Position numbers and translations under genes: made by a program. Of a stretch of 64,000 nt of DNA, positions 45,268 through 54,842 are shown one piece after another (the stretch's first letter is position 1; every line of letters begins with the position of its first letter). The notes beneath the pieces were generated by a model. That model was given only the letters and a program-made list of their open reading frames with translations, made no database searches and was not told where the DNA came from. Origin of the DNA: Candidatus Phyllobacterium onerii (GTDB taxonomy: Bacteria > Pseudomonadota > Alphaproteobacteria > Rhizobiales > Rhizobiaceae); NCBI RefSeq assembly GCF_028331445.1, contig NZ_JAQMHX010000019.1, positions 1-64,000 of the forward strand, read 5' to 3'.

Positions 45268-48066
45268 ATGGCAGACGCTATCGAATTCACTTTGGACGGT
45301 AAGCCCGTGGCCGCATCCATCGGCGAAACCATCTGGCAGGTGGCAAAACGTGAAGGCGTCAAGATACCCCATCTTTGCCACGTAGACCTTCCCGGTTACC
45401 GGACGGACGGCAATTGCCGCGCATGCATGGTCGAAATCGACGGCGAAAGGGTGCTTGCGGCTTCCTGCATTCGCAAGCCTGTGGCGGGAATGATCGTCAC
45501 GACGGCGACGGAGCGAGCGGTCAAATCGCGGGAAATGGTGTTCGAACTTCTCGCCAGCAATATGCGACCGGCGGCTGACGGCCCGGACAATCAGTCGCTG
45601 TTTTGGAACTGGGCCGGTTCCATGGGGATTTCCGGAAGCGATCGGTTCGGATCGAAATTTTCCGATGAAGAAACGGCAGAATTCGATGTGTCCAATCCCG
45701 CCATCGCCGTCAATCTCGATGCTTGTATCGCATGCGGCGCTTGTGTAAGGGCCTGCCGCGAAGTTCAGGTGAACGACGTCATCGGCATGGCCGCACGCGG
45801 CGGCCACACCGTTCCTGTCTTCGATATGCATGACCCGATGGGAACGTCGACCTGCGTGAGCTGCGGTGAATGCGTGCAGTCCTGCCCGACCGGGGCGCTG
45901 TACGAGAAAACTTTGATGGACAAGGCCGGGAAAACCCGCCTCGTTCAACATTTCGACAAGGTGGTGGATACGCTTTGTCCATTCTGCGGCGTCGGTTGCC
46001 AAACGAGTGTTGCGGTGAAAGACAACCGGATTGTCCAGGTCGACGGCCGCAACGGCTTTGCCAACGAAAATCGGCTCTGCGTCAAAGGCAGGTTCGGGTT
46101 CGACTATGCGATGTCACCGGACCGCCTCACCAAACCGCTCATTCGCCGCGAGGACGCTCCCAAGGCAGGCGAAGCTGATTTGCTAGGTGTCGAACCCCTG
46201 ACCGTTTTTCGGGAGGCGACATGGGAAGAGGCGCTTGAACGCGCCGGTGAGGGTCTCAAGTCGATCCTCGAGCAGCATGGTGGCCAAGCCTTGGCGGGCT
46301 TCGGGTCGGCCAAGGGTTCCAACGAGGAAGCTTACCTGTTCCAAAAGCTTGTGCGCCAAGGATTTGGGACGAACAACGTCGATCACTGTACGCGGCTTTG
46401 CCATGCTTCGTCCGTGGCAGCACTCATGGAAGGTGTCGGTTCCGGCGCGGTTTCTGCGCCGTTCAACGATGCTCTTAAGGCAGATTGCATCATCGTTATC
46501 GGTGCTCGGCCAACAATCAACCATCCGGTCGCCGCCACGTTTTTCAAACAGGCGGTCAAACGGGGCATGAAACTCGTTGTTATCGATCCCCGCGGTCAGG
46601 ACCTGATGCGCCACGCCACATATTCACTGCGTTTCAGGCCCGGCAGCGACGTGGCCATGCTCAATGCCCTCTTGCACGTAATCATTGAGGAAGGCCTCTA
46701 CGACGAACAATATATCCAAGCCAACGTCTCGGGTTTCGAGGCTCTGAAAAGCAAGGTCAAAGATTTTTCACCCGAAGCGATGGCTGAAGTCTGCGGCATA
46801 GAAGCGACGGAGTTGAGAGAGGTTGCGCGCACCTATGCGAAGGCTGAGCGATCGATGATCTTCTGGGGAATGGGCATCTCCCAACATACACACGGCACCG
46901 ACAATTCTCGTTGCCTGATCGCCTTGGCGCTGATCACCGGACATATCGGTCGGCCAGGCACCGGCCTCCATCCGCTTCGCGGTCAAAACAACGTGCAGGG
47001 CGCTTCGGATGCCGGCCTCGTGCCGATGTATTATCCCGATTACAAGTCCGTGGAGAATATCGATATTCGCACCCGGTATGAGAATTTTTGGGGTCAGACC
47101 CTCGATCCCAATAGAGGGCTTACGGTGGTGGAGATCATCGATGCCATTCATACCGACGTAATAAAAGGAATGTACATCATGGGTGAGAACCCGGCGATGT
47201 CCGATCCCGATCAGACCCATGCACGCGCGGCCTTGGCGAAGCTGGAACATCTGGTTGTCCAGGACATCTTCATGACGGAGACCGCCTGGCATGCCGACGT
47301 GGTGCTTCCGGCCTCCGCCCACGCGGAAAAATTCGGAACGTACACGAACACCAATCGTCAGGTGCAGATGGGGCGTCCCGCCCTCGAACTACCGGGCGAG
47401 GCACGCCAGGACCTCGACGTGATCGTCGACCTTGCAAAACGGCTTGGCCTGAACTGGAATTACGGCAGTGTCGCAGATGTCTACGCCGAGATGTCGAGCG
47501 TCATGCCGTCGCTCAACCATATTTCGTGGGAACGTATTGAACGCGAGGGATCTGTCATCTACCCGGCAGAGGGCGATGATGTTCCCGGCAATGAAATCGT
47601 CTTTTCGTCCGGCTTCCCGACGAGCGACGGCCGCGCCCGCATCGTACCGGCCGACCTTCTGCCGCCGGATGAAGTGCCGGACCACGAGTACCCCCTTGTC
47701 CTGACGACAGGACGGTTGCTCGAACACTGGCATACCGGGGCAATGACAAGGCGGGCAGGGGTTTTGAACGCGATCGAGCCGCAGGGAATCGCTGCCATGA
47801 ATCCCCGTCAGATCGAACGCAGCGGCTTGTCGCTCGGGGACATTGTCCAGGTGGAAACCCGGCGTGGCCTGGTTGACGCTGTTTTGAGGGCGGACAGGGA
47901 AGTGGCGGACGGAATGATATTCATGCCGTTTTGCTTTAATGAAAGTCCGGCAAACCGATTAACAAATCCCATGCTGGATCCCTTCGGTAAAATTCCGGAG
48001 TTCAAATATTGCGCGGCACGCATCGCAAAAAAGGACGAGATTCGTTCGACATTTTCTGCCGAATGA
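45268..48066 (+). CDS. fdh1A: NAD-linked formate dehydrogenase catalytic subunit (Mo/W-bis-MGD)
   Basis: 932 residues, cytoplasmic. N-terminal 2Fe-2S domain (Cys37, 50, 53, 67), two ferredoxin 4Fe-4S clusters (Cys153/156/159/163 and 196/199/202/206), the proximal cluster (Cys237, 240, 244, 271), then the catalytic domain with metal-ligand Cys378 in RLCHASS followed by the conserved His. There is no in-frame UGA, so the ligand is Cys not selenocysteine. With the fused beta chain it oxidises formate to CO2 and reduces NAD+. A tungstate-binding protein gene at the window end favours W, but Mo cannot be excluded. Confidence 0.92.
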   Translation: MADAIEFTLDGKPVAASIGETIWQVAKREGVKIPHLCHVDLPGYRTDGNCRACMVEIDGERVLAASCIRKPVAGMIVTTATERAVKSREMVFELLASNMRPAADGPDNQSLFWNWAGSMGISGSDRFGSKFSDEETAEFDVSNPAIAVNLDACIACGACVRACREVQVNDVIGMAARGGHTVPVFDMHDPMGTSTCVSCGECVQSCPTGALYEKTLMDKAGKTRLVQHFDKVVDTLCPFCGVGCQTSVAVKDNRIVQVDGRNGFANENRLCVKGRFGFDYAMSPDRLTKPLIRREDAPKAGEADLLGVEPLTVFREATWEEALERAGEGLKSILEQHGGQALAGFGSAKGSNEEAYLFQKLVRQGFGTNNVDHCTRLCHASSVAALMEGVGSGAVSAPFNDALKADCIIVIGARPTINHPVAATFFKQAVKRGMKLVVIDPRGQDLMRHATYSLRFRPGSDVAMLNALLHVIIEEGLYDEQYIQANVSGFEALKSKVKDFSPEAMAEVCGIEATELREVARTYAKAERSMIFWGMGISQHTHGTDNSRCLIALALITGHIGRPGTGLHPLRGQNNVQGASDAGLVPMYYPDYKSVENIDIRTRYENFWGQTLDPNRGLTVVEIIDAIHTDVIKGMYIMGENPAMSDPDQTHARAALAKLEHLVVQDIFMTETAWHADVVLPASAHAEKFGTYTNTNRQVQMGRPALELPGEARQDLDVIVDLAKRLGLNWNYGSVADVYAEMSSVMPSLNHISWERIEREGSVIYPAEGDDVPGNEIVFSSGFPTSDGRARIVPADLLPPDEVPDHEYPLVLTTGRLLEHWHTGAMTRRAGVLNAIEPQGIAAMNPRQIERSGLSLGDIVQVETRRGLVDAVLRADREVADGMIFMPFCFNESPANRLTNPMLDPFGKIPEFKYCAARIAKKDEIRSTFSAE

Positions 48067-48180
48067 CATCCGCCCACGGTTTGCTTGCTGCGACGCCTCG
48101 GATGACCATCATCTACGCGGCCTGCCCGGGTGAGCGAATTGTCGAGCCGATTTCATCTGATGAACCGCAAAGCGTCAGTT

Positions 48181-48330
48181 TTATTCGCTTGCGTCACCAG
48201 CCTCAGGTTCGCGCACCCCATACGAGCTGAAGGCGGTTGAAGCCGACTCCTGGAAACCGAAATCAAGGACCACTCCCGCACCCACCGCAATCAAGAGGAT
48301 CGCCACACACGCCGATATGAAAACACGCAT
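48181..48330 (-). CDS. 49-residue membrane protein of the formate dehydrogenase operon
   Basis: Last gene of the fdo operon, starting ten bases after the TorD-like gene. It has one N-terminal hydrophobic segment (FISACVAILLIAVGAGVVL) and a short acidic tail. AGGAG lies seven bases before the ATG at 48330; the ATG at 48336 is too close to that site. Not recognised. Its place suggests anchoring or stabilising part of the membrane enzyme. Confidence 0.55.
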   Translation of the reverse strand: MRVFISACVAILLIAVGAGVVLDFGFQESASTAFSSYGVREPEAGDASE

Positions 48331-48339
48331 CGCCATCTC

Positions 48340-48972
48340 CTATCCTGGGTCCGCAAGTTCGAATGCCTTGCGCTCAATATCCATGAAGACTCGTCCGACC
48401 GTCCCTACATTGTTATAGAAAGGGACGCCCGTCGACTTCTCGAGATCTGCAAAAAATCGTGACATCCAGGGAGCCATTTGCTCTCGAAAAAAATCGCGTT
48501 GCGACGAAAACGGTATTGCCATTTCACCACCGGCCGCGACCGCCATGAACTCACAAATCGTTGCGGCATGATCTTCCGGTTCACCGTCATGTTCGACTTG
48601 GCTAAGGCCAAGTTCCTGGAAAGTCTCGCGCAACCGCAATAATGGCCTTCCGTAGAGGGAGCCCGTTATGTAGTAAGAGGCGTAGGGCAACAATCCCTTG
48701 GTCCCAAGGCCCCCGAACAGATCAAAATATTCCTCGGACACGGCATCAGGCTTCATCTGCTCCGCACATTGCGCGAGTTTGGTATGCGCCAGGCCGAGCT
48801 CACTTCCGTCACCCGTCAACGCTGCTATGCGGTTTAGTAAATCGGCCGTCGGCTCCCGCTTCAGTAAATTGGCAAGAAGCGCGTATTCCTGCAGGCGAGC
48901 AAGGTCCACCTCGTCGATCTGGACCGACCTTTTGCCAGTATCGAATGCGACATCGACATTCCCGAAAATCAT
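48340..48972 (-). CDS. TorD/DmsD-family molybdoenzyme chaperone
   Basis: 210 residues, all helical. Hallmarks are EYFDLFGGLG, PYASYYITGSLYGRPLL, the motif EPEDHAATICEFMAVAA and APWMSRFFADLE. Such chaperones bind the Tat signal of the catalytic subunit and hold it until the bis-MGD cofactor is loaded. The likely client is the Tat-exported alpha subunit at 55456-58407 in the same operon. Confidence 0.85.
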   Translation of the reverse strand: MIFGNVDVAFDTGKRSVQIDEVDLARLQEYALLANLLKREPTADLLNRIAALTGDGSELGLAHTKLAQCAEQMKPDAVSEEYFDLFGGLGTKGLLPYASYYITGSLYGRPLLRLRETFQELGLSQVEHDGEPEDHAATICEFMAVAAGGEMAIPFSSQRDFFREQMAPWMSRFFADLEKSTGVPFYNNVGTVGRVFMDIERKAFELADPG

Positions 48973-48983
48973 CGTTCATCTTT

Positions 48984-49634
48984 CTAACGAGGCAGCGCGC
49001 TGCCGTGCGATTTGCGCTGTTTGCCCAGAGTTTCTTCGACAATCTCGACGGGCTCGGGATTTGCTGCGGAGGTTTCCGCAACGAGCTGCGAGGCTTGATC
49101 GATCGGATTTTGTTTTCGCTGTTCTAGCTGCGTTTGGTTCCGGGGCTCACCTGTGAGGTCGCCGGCTCGTGCAAGCTTATCAAGCGTATCGTTCGCATTT
49201 TTGAATTGACCCACCGCCTGGGCCACAAGGACCGCGACATTGTCCGTTTCGCGCAGCGGTCCGAAACCCGGTATGCCGTTCGGGGCAGTAAAGTCCCACT
49301 GGTTTTCGGCAATTCCTATAAAATCTCGAATCGCCGGGTCGGTTGACCAGGCCCGCCGCAACGCCTTTATTTTCAACTCCTCGGGCACACCCAATTGCAG
49401 AAACGCGCGGATATCCGTGCCCGGAATTATCGATTCGACGGAAGGCAGTGTCTCCGGATCGAAGACTGGTTCAATGGGGTGGACGTCCGGGATCGTATCG
49501 AGGGTCGGCGGCTGCGAGGGCGATGCCATATCCGGTACTTCTACCGAAAGGTCAAGATCGCGCTGGGATGCGTCCTTCTCTTGGGATATCTTGAGCCGCG
49601 ACCATCGTGCGACGAAGCTTTCTTGATCAGCCAT
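48984..49634 (-). CDS. DUF3306 protein
   Basis: 216 residues from ATG 49634. It starts with FVARWSRLK, typical of DUF3306, then a Pro/Asp-rich linker (PDVHPIEPVFDPETLPSVES) and a helical core (LKIKALRRAWSTDPAIRDF, AENQWDFTAPNGIPG). The function is unknown; the family occurs almost only in formate dehydrogenase operons of alphaproteobacteria. It overlaps the DUF3305 gene by eight bases. Confidence 0.78.
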   Translation of the reverse strand: MADQESFVARWSRLKISQEKDASQRDLDLSVEVPDMASPSQPPTLDTIPDVHPIEPVFDPETLPSVESIIPGTDIRAFLQLGVPEELKIKALRRAWSTDPAIRDFIGIAENQWDFTAPNGIPGFGPLRETDNVAVLVAQAVGQFKNANDTLDKLARAGDLTGEPRNQTQLEQRKQNPIDQASQLVAETSAANPEPVEIVEETLGKQRKSHGSALPR

Positions 49635-50136
49635 CACGCCTTCTCTGCCTTCCGTCGCGGTTTGAGGATACTTGATGCTCCGATGGGGTACGGCGTCGTT
49701 TGATGAATGGCTGCTCGACGTGATGCACGGCAATGAAGTCCTGAATCTTCAATGCAACGGCCTCCGGCATGGCAACCGTCTCGACGATATCGTGACCCGC
49801 ATCCGTCAATGCTTCACCCTCCGCCGGATCTGCGGTAACTGCAATCAGTTCCGCGTTGGCTTCTGCCGGGCGTATCACTACCCATAACAGCGGTGAGCCC
49901 GATGTCAGGTTTTCCCGATAGTAGACGGTCTCGGTTCTGTGAAGTTCGATAACGGCGTGCCCTGCGTAGAACAACTGGACGTCTGTATCCGCACCCACGG
50001 GTGTCCACGGCTCGGTAACCGGCACACCCGCAAGAACGGAAACCGGACGCCACAGATAGTCGGCCCACGGGCTTTTTGCCCTGCGCCGTTCGACCACGAC
50101 ACCGACTGGAATGGTTGCGAGAGCAGTGGACCTCAA
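49627..50136 (-). CDS. DUF3305 protein
   Basis: 169 residues. IPVGVVVERRRAKSPWADYLW, the DUF3305 start, is followed by YYRENLTSGSPLLWVVIRP and a basic C-terminal tail (FIKRRRTPS). Soluble, beta-rich. It overlaps DUF6352 and DUF3306 genes on either side, so stoichiometric expression is likely. Function unknown; predicted formate dehydrogenase maturation. Confidence 0.78.
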   Translation of the reverse strand: MRSTALATIPVGVVVERRRAKSPWADYLWRPVSVLAGVPVTEPWTPVGADTDVQLFYAGHAVIELHRTETVYYRENLTSGSPLLWVVIRPAEANAELIAVTADPAEGEALTDAGHDIVETVAMPEAVALKIQDFIAVHHVEQPFIKRRRTPSEHQVSSNRDGRQRRRDG

Positions 50137-51146
50137 TTGACTTTCTCCAATAGGGACAAAGGCAGGCCGGTGACGAGATTTTGCGGCTTTAACCGGATGA
50201 CCTCATCGCCATCCATAGCGAGCATAAGATAAACCGGCTCTCCACGCACCTTTTCAATCACGTCGGCCGGGTCAAGAAACGTGAGGCGATAGAGGCTGAT
50301 CAGCCTTCCTTGCGACGTCTCGTCGATTTCCTCATTGTTCCATAAGGCGTCACCCAGGCTCGTCGCTCCGGAATCCAACCCTACATACCAGGCCAACGTT
50401 GCATCTTGCAGTTCGGCCAGTGGTTCGACCGTGACCTCGACGCCTAACAAATGTGAGACCCATCGCGCAATCACCTCGCCGAGAGCCCTCAGACCTTGCT
50501 GGCCTGCGGTGAGATTGAGTGCCATATCGAATTGATCGCTGCGGGACCAGTAACGTATGGACGAACTCTCGCTGAGTACATCGACTCTGGATGTCGGCGG
50601 CAGTCCGAGCCACGCCAGTAGCGGTGAATCATGCCGATCGCCGTGATGTTCAGCGATTTCGAGATCAGTGGCGAAAACGCTTCCATCCTCCGTGGTCAAT
50701 TTCTGCGGCCGGAAAAACATTTCTGCTGCACGCAATACAAAAACGTCCTCGCACTCGTTAAGGACGTTTCGCAGTATAGTCTGAATGAGATGACCGATGA
50801 ACATCTGCGGAAACTTGTGAGACCGGCGGGCGATGTCGAGATAAGCAGCCTCGATCGTGGAGAAGCCGGCAAGGTGATCGCGCCATTCGATCATAACGCT
50901 CCAGTTTTCGCGCGCGTCGGTATCCTGGATGCGCGCGACTTCGGCCGCCGTAACCGCACGCCACGGATCTTCCAATAACGAACCGTGCAATGCACGTTCC
51001 TCGGAACACGCCTCTTCCGGAGGAACCAGCTCGGGTCTGGCAAGGTACGCTTTGAGAAAATCGCCCGTTACGCAAAGTCGACCATCGGGATTACGATCCA
51101 GCAAGTGATGGCCGCTCGAGAGCCAGAAATCGTGAAGCACATTCAT
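50133..51146 (-). CDS. DUF6352 protein
   Basis: 337 residues beginning FWLSSGHHLLDRNPDGRL, which is typical of this family. No catalytic or metal motif is evident except scattered His (SGHHLL, EIAEHHGDRHD). It overlaps both neighbours by four bases. Conserved in rhizobial formate dehydrogenase loci, role unknown. Confidence 0.75.
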   Translation of the reverse strand: MNVLHDFWLSSGHHLLDRNPDGRLCVTGDFLKAYLARPELVPPEEACSEERALHGSLLEDPWRAVTAAEVARIQDTDARENWSVMIEWRDHLAGFSTIEAAYLDIARRSHKFPQMFIGHLIQTILRNVLNECEDVFVLRAAEMFFRPQKLTTEDGSVFATDLEIAEHHGDRHDSPLLAWLGLPPTSRVDVLSESSSIRYWSRSDQFDMALNLTAGQQGLRALGEVIARWVSHLLGVEVTVEPLAELQDATLAWYVGLDSGATSLGDALWNNEEIDETSQGRLISLYRLTFLDPADVIEKVRGEPVYLMLAMDGDEVIRLKPQNLVTGLPLSLLEKVN

Positions 51147-51676
51147 CGGGCGGCCACCCCACCCAAGGTAGTGAGGTCCACCTGTTCCTCAGCGGCATCT
51201 TCGCCGACCACTTCGACGAAATTGAACGCGAAGGAATGAGTGCGGGTGCCAGGACGCAGGGTACGGAATGCTTCACGGATCGTTTCGTTCTCGAAGCTGC
51301 GCGTGACCGCGACGATCAGCCCAGCAGGATGATCGCAAAGTGAAGCGGCGAAATTGATCTCGTCTTCCGCGGCGCGCCTTGCCGTCTGAATATCCGGCGC
51401 ATGGAAGTCCGATAGAAGTCTTTCGGCCAGCGCGTCGATCGCCAAGAACAAATCGTCGTCGGAAGCATTGACGATTTGAGCCAACGTGGATCGGCCAAGT
51501 GAATTCACGCCCAAAAATCCGGCACGGAACGCCGCACGTTGTTTGCCGACAAGCGCTCGCACATCCATGCCCCAGAAGGCAAATGCGCCAGAGACGGCCC
51601 ATTCGCCGGGCTCAGCAGGTCGCTCAAAAACGAAATTGTCCGAAGCATCGAACTGAACCGTGCGCAGCAATTTCAT
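51143..51676 (-). CDS. DUF6505 protein
   Basis: 177 residues starting MKLLRTVQFDASDNFVFERP, with WAVSGAFAFW and RAAFRAGFLGV, typical of this operon-linked family. Soluble mixed alpha/beta; one Cys only (SLCDHPAG). It follows the poly-ferredoxin gene by 30 bases. Function unknown. Confidence 0.75.
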   Translation of the reverse strand: MKLLRTVQFDASDNFVFERPAEPGEWAVSGAFAFWGMDVRALVGKQRAAFRAGFLGVNSLGRSTLAQIVNASDDDLFLAIDALAERLLSDFHAPDIQTARRAAEDEINFAASLCDHPAGLIVAVTRSFENETIREAFRTLRPGTRTHSFAFNFVEVVGEDAAEEQVDLTTLGGVAAR

Positions 51677-51706
51677 TGGGCATTCTCCGGGCGTGAATTG
51701 CAGTGC

Positions 51707-53761
51707 TCAATCATCAGCCACCTTTGTGAAGTCTGACCCCGGTTTGGCGTTCTCGCGGTGTTTCAGATAATCGTCCGTTGTTTTGATGACGCGATCCGGT
51801 CCACCATATGGATCGAAGTTTTCTTGCGAAACAACCGCTACCCGGCAATCCTCGCACATTTTGATCAGATCAAGGCGACGCGAGGATCCCTTGAACATCC
51901 AGTGGCCGTCTTCGAGCTTTGCAACTACACGATCGACGGTGCTCTTGACGCCGAACGGCTTGCTGCAACTGATGCAGCAAAAAGGATCCTCCTGTTTCAG
52001 GATTTTTGGCGGACCGCTGATCGCCCTGAAATCAATCTGCGGCCGTAGAGCAATGGCGCTCTCGGGACAAGTCGCTTGGCATAGGCCGCATTGGACGCAT
52101 GCGTCTTCGGTAAAACGCAGCATCGGCTGGTCGGGATTGTCGCTTAGCGCGCCTGTCGGGCAGGCCGACACGCAAGACAGGCAGAGGGTGCACGCGTCCA
52201 CTTGCAAATCGACGGCGCCAAAGGGAGCGAGGGCCGGAAGGAGGATGACCTCCACGGGATTTGGTGCGGCGCGATGAAGCTCGCTCAATGCAAAGCGCAG
52301 GATACTCCTCTTACTGCCGGTAGTGAGAAAGCTTGAAGGGCGCGGCGCTGTTGGCAGGAACGGCAGGTCATGCAAGGTCAGGCCCAGCACATCAGGATCG
52401 TCGGTTTCGATCGTCGCAATCCGAACAGACTCAAAACCGAGACCGGCGAGAACAGGTTCGGCCAATGCAATCGTCCGACGAAGGCCGGACACATCGTGCC
52501 GGGGTTTTTCGCGGAGCATGAATCTCACGGACGCTCCGCCGTATGCAAAGATCGCCGCGATACTCTCGAGCCCCACCTGAGTGACCTCATTGATTTCGAT
52601 GGGTAAGGTGTTGGCCGGCAGACCGTCACCGTGACGAGCGAGCGCCTCAATCAGCGGCGTACCATGATCCGCATCATGAAACAGAATGACCGGATATTTT
52701 CCGCCGGCTTGCCGATAAGCGAGAATCGCCGCGCGCAATTTGCGCACGAGCGCATCTTCCGGCGGCATTGCATAGGCTGCCGCTCCTGTGGGACACGCGG
52801 CAGCGCACTGTCCGCAGCCGGCGCATATGTTCGGATCAATTGCGACGTAATCGCCTTGAGGTGAGATCGCGCCGGCGGGACAGAGATCCAGACAACGGGT
52901 GCAGCCAACGATCTGTGAGCGCGAATGAGCGCAAAGAGAAGGGTCAAATGATACGAAGCGCGGCTTTTCGAAAACACCGACAAGGTCCCGGGCCTTCAAG
53001 ACCGCAGCCAACGTTTCCGCGCGATTGCCGGGATCCGCTCTCAAATAGCCGTCGCGAAGTTCGCCTGCCGGAAACAATGGAGTTCCACGCGTCAGATCGA
53101 GAATAATATCGCATCGCGATCGAGCATCATTTCTTGCCCGTCCGAAGGCCAAAGCACGTCGTGATGAGGCCAACGGTTCGGCGAAATCATCGACGACGAT
53201 ATCGAACGCGCCAAGATGCCCGGTCGCGTTTCTGATCTTGCCTTTGACGACGGGGAATTCGGTCCTTTCGGGAACGATCTCCGCCTGAGGCTCGATCAGC
53301 ACCGTGACGTCAAGATGGCTCTGAAGCAAACGTCCCGCATCTATAGCCGTTTCATCACGGCCATATATGAGAACAACGCCGCCGCTTTCGATTGAAACAG
53401 CTACCGGAGCAGGCATTGGCACCGTGGCAGCGGCGAGCAGAGCCGCCATCTTTGGCCCAGTTTGAAGAGCATCTTTCGACCATCCCGCCATCTCACGCAC
53501 GTCGGCGAAGGCGATCGGCGCAGTGCGCCCGGCATCCAGCGCCGCGCCCGACAACACTCCGCTTTTGAAGGTGCAGCCGACTACGAGCGGCCGGTCTTGT
53601 CCGGCAATCTGTTGGAAGCGATTCAACTCCGAACCGCAAAGCTGGCTGGCTGTCGTCACATTTTCGCTTTGGCAGCCGCGGCGGACCGCATCTGCGTCCA
53701 ACGGCATGGTGTCATCGCACGAGCAAATCAGAAAATGATGGGAGGAACCCTGCGTGGCCAT
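51707..53761 (-). CDS. Poly-ferredoxin-like 4Fe-4S protein
   Basis: 684 residues. The N-terminal third is a Rossmann-like region with GGVVLIYGRDETAID. A dicluster ferredoxin lies at about 277-323 (Cys277, 287, 290, 294, 313, 316, 319, 323); a second follows at about 535-585 (CTLCLSCVSACP, CVQCGLCQATCP), plus extra Cys motifs (CCISC, CEDC) near the C-terminus. It could move electrons between formate dehydrogenase and other acceptors or help cofactor insertion. It starts 21 bases after the cytochrome b subunit gene ends. Confidence 0.8.
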   Translation of the reverse strand: MATQGSSHHFLICSCDDTMPLDADAVRRGCQSENVTTASQLCGSELNRFQQIAGQDRPLVVGCTFKSGVLSGAALDAGRTAPIAFADVREMAGWSKDALQTGPKMAALLAAATVPMPAPVAVSIESGGVVLIYGRDETAIDAGRLLQSHLDVTVLIEPQAEIVPERTEFPVVKGKIRNATGHLGAFDIVVDDFAEPLASSRRALAFGRARNDARSRCDIILDLTRGTPLFPAGELRDGYLRADPGNRAETLAAVLKARDLVGVFEKPRFVSFDPSLCAHSRSQIVGCTRCLDLCPAGAISPQGDYVAIDPNICAGCGQCAAACPTGAAAYAMPPEDALVRKLRAAILAYRQAGGKYPVILFHDADHGTPLIEALARHGDGLPANTLPIEINEVTQVGLESIAAIFAYGGASVRFMLREKPRHDVSGLRRTIALAEPVLAGLGFESVRIATIETDDPDVLGLTLHDLPFLPTAPRPSSFLTTGSKRSILRFALSELHRAAPNPVEVILLPALAPFGAVDLQVDACTLCLSCVSACPTGALSDNPDQPMLRFTEDACVQCGLCQATCPESAIALRPQIDFRAISGPPKILKQEDPFCCISCSKPFGVKSTVDRVVAKLEDGHWMFKGSSRRLDLIKMCEDCRVAVVSQENFDPYGGPDRVIKTTDDYLKHRENAKPGSDFTKVADD

Positions 53762-53782
53762 GACCGTCTTTCCGTGGATGAA

Positions 53783-54790
53783 CTACTCGGCCGGCGTCGC
53801 CAGCGGAGACTTTGGCCCATTGCCCTTTGCGATCTGTTCCTCGGCCCAGCGATCATGGTGCTCCTTGGCCCAGTTAAGATCGACTTCTCCCGTGCCCATC
53901 GCTTCAAAAGCGCCTTCCATGCCCAGGGTGCCGATGTAGATATGGCCGAGTATCAAGGCAATGAACAACACTGCCACCGCAGAGTGGACCACCTGCGCGA
54001 TCTGCATTCCGAAAATGTCGGTGACCGAAAACGGAAACAGAAGAAGAAATCCGGACACCGATATTGCCAATCCTGCGCCAAGCGACAACCAGAACACCAG
54101 CTTTTCTCCAAGATTGAATCGTCCTGCTGGTGCGTGCTTCGACGCAATAAACCCGCCGCCCTGTTTGACCCATTCGATATCAACCCGCTGAAAGAAGTTA
54201 TCCTTGACGAAGATCACTGCGATGAGGACGAGTCCAACGACGAATGCGAAACTCACGAAGTTGTGGATGTACTTCGAAACTTCAGAGACTGCCGTGAAAG
54301 CTTCGGGGCCGACCACGGGCAAAAGCAGGATTTTGCCAAACGTGATATTGAGGCCCGTCAGCCCAAGAAGCACGAATGACGTAGCCGTCAACCAATGCGA
54401 AAAACGCTCGATGGCTTTGAAACGAGCAAGCTTCAGTCCGGAACGACCTTCCTTGATGGGAAGCCTCCCAAGTGCGATATAGGCGACCCCCAAGAGCAGG
54501 AGCGTGCCCAGGATCACGATGGCTGCGCCCCAATGCAGCAAAACTTCGTGAAAGTAATCCCACATCCGTCCCGCGGGCTGGATCAGCACTGCGGCTTTGC
54601 GGTCAGGAATGTCGATCCGACCTTCGATACGGGAAAGCTCATTCAAGAGTTGCTGCTCTTGAACACTGCTTGCTGTCGGGTTTGGAGCTCCGTCAGGTCC
54701 AAGCTTTTGCGCCAAGGCAGGTGCACTACAGATGGCCAACGCCAACGATGCCGCGAAAAGAACGGCGTGAAAGTATCTGGAAACCGTCAT
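53783..54790 (-). CDS. fdoI: Formate dehydrogenase cytochrome b556 (gamma) subunit
   Basis: 335 residues. A cleavable-looking signal (CSAPALAQ) and about 60 periplasmic residues precede four transmembrane helices, giving a longer N-terminus than the roughly 210-residue E. coli FdnI. Likely haem b ligands are His in ERFSHWLTA, SKYIHNFVSFAF and VVHSAVAVLF, as in the FdnI family. It takes electrons from the beta subunit and reduces the quinone pool. Confidence 0.88.
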   Translation of the reverse strand: MTVSRYFHAVLFAASLALAICSAPALAQKLGPDGAPNPTASSVQEQQLLNELSRIEGRIDIPDRKAAVLIQPAGRMWDYFHEVLLHWGAAIVILGTLLLLGVAYIALGRLPIKEGRSGLKLARFKAIERFSHWLTATSFVLLGLTGLNITFGKILLLPVVGPEAFTAVSEVSKYIHNFVSFAFVVGLVLIAVIFVKDNFFQRVDIEWVKQGGGFIASKHAPAGRFNLGEKLVFWLSLGAGLAISVSGFLLLFPFSVTDIFGMQIAQVVHSAVAVLFIALILGHIYIGTLGMEGAFEAMGTGEVDLNWAKEHHDRWAEEQIAKGNGPKSPLATPAE

Positions 54791-54842
54791 GGCGCTCGCC
54801 TTTCCAAAACGTAGGTGCGATCACTCAGAAGTTGATAACCGC

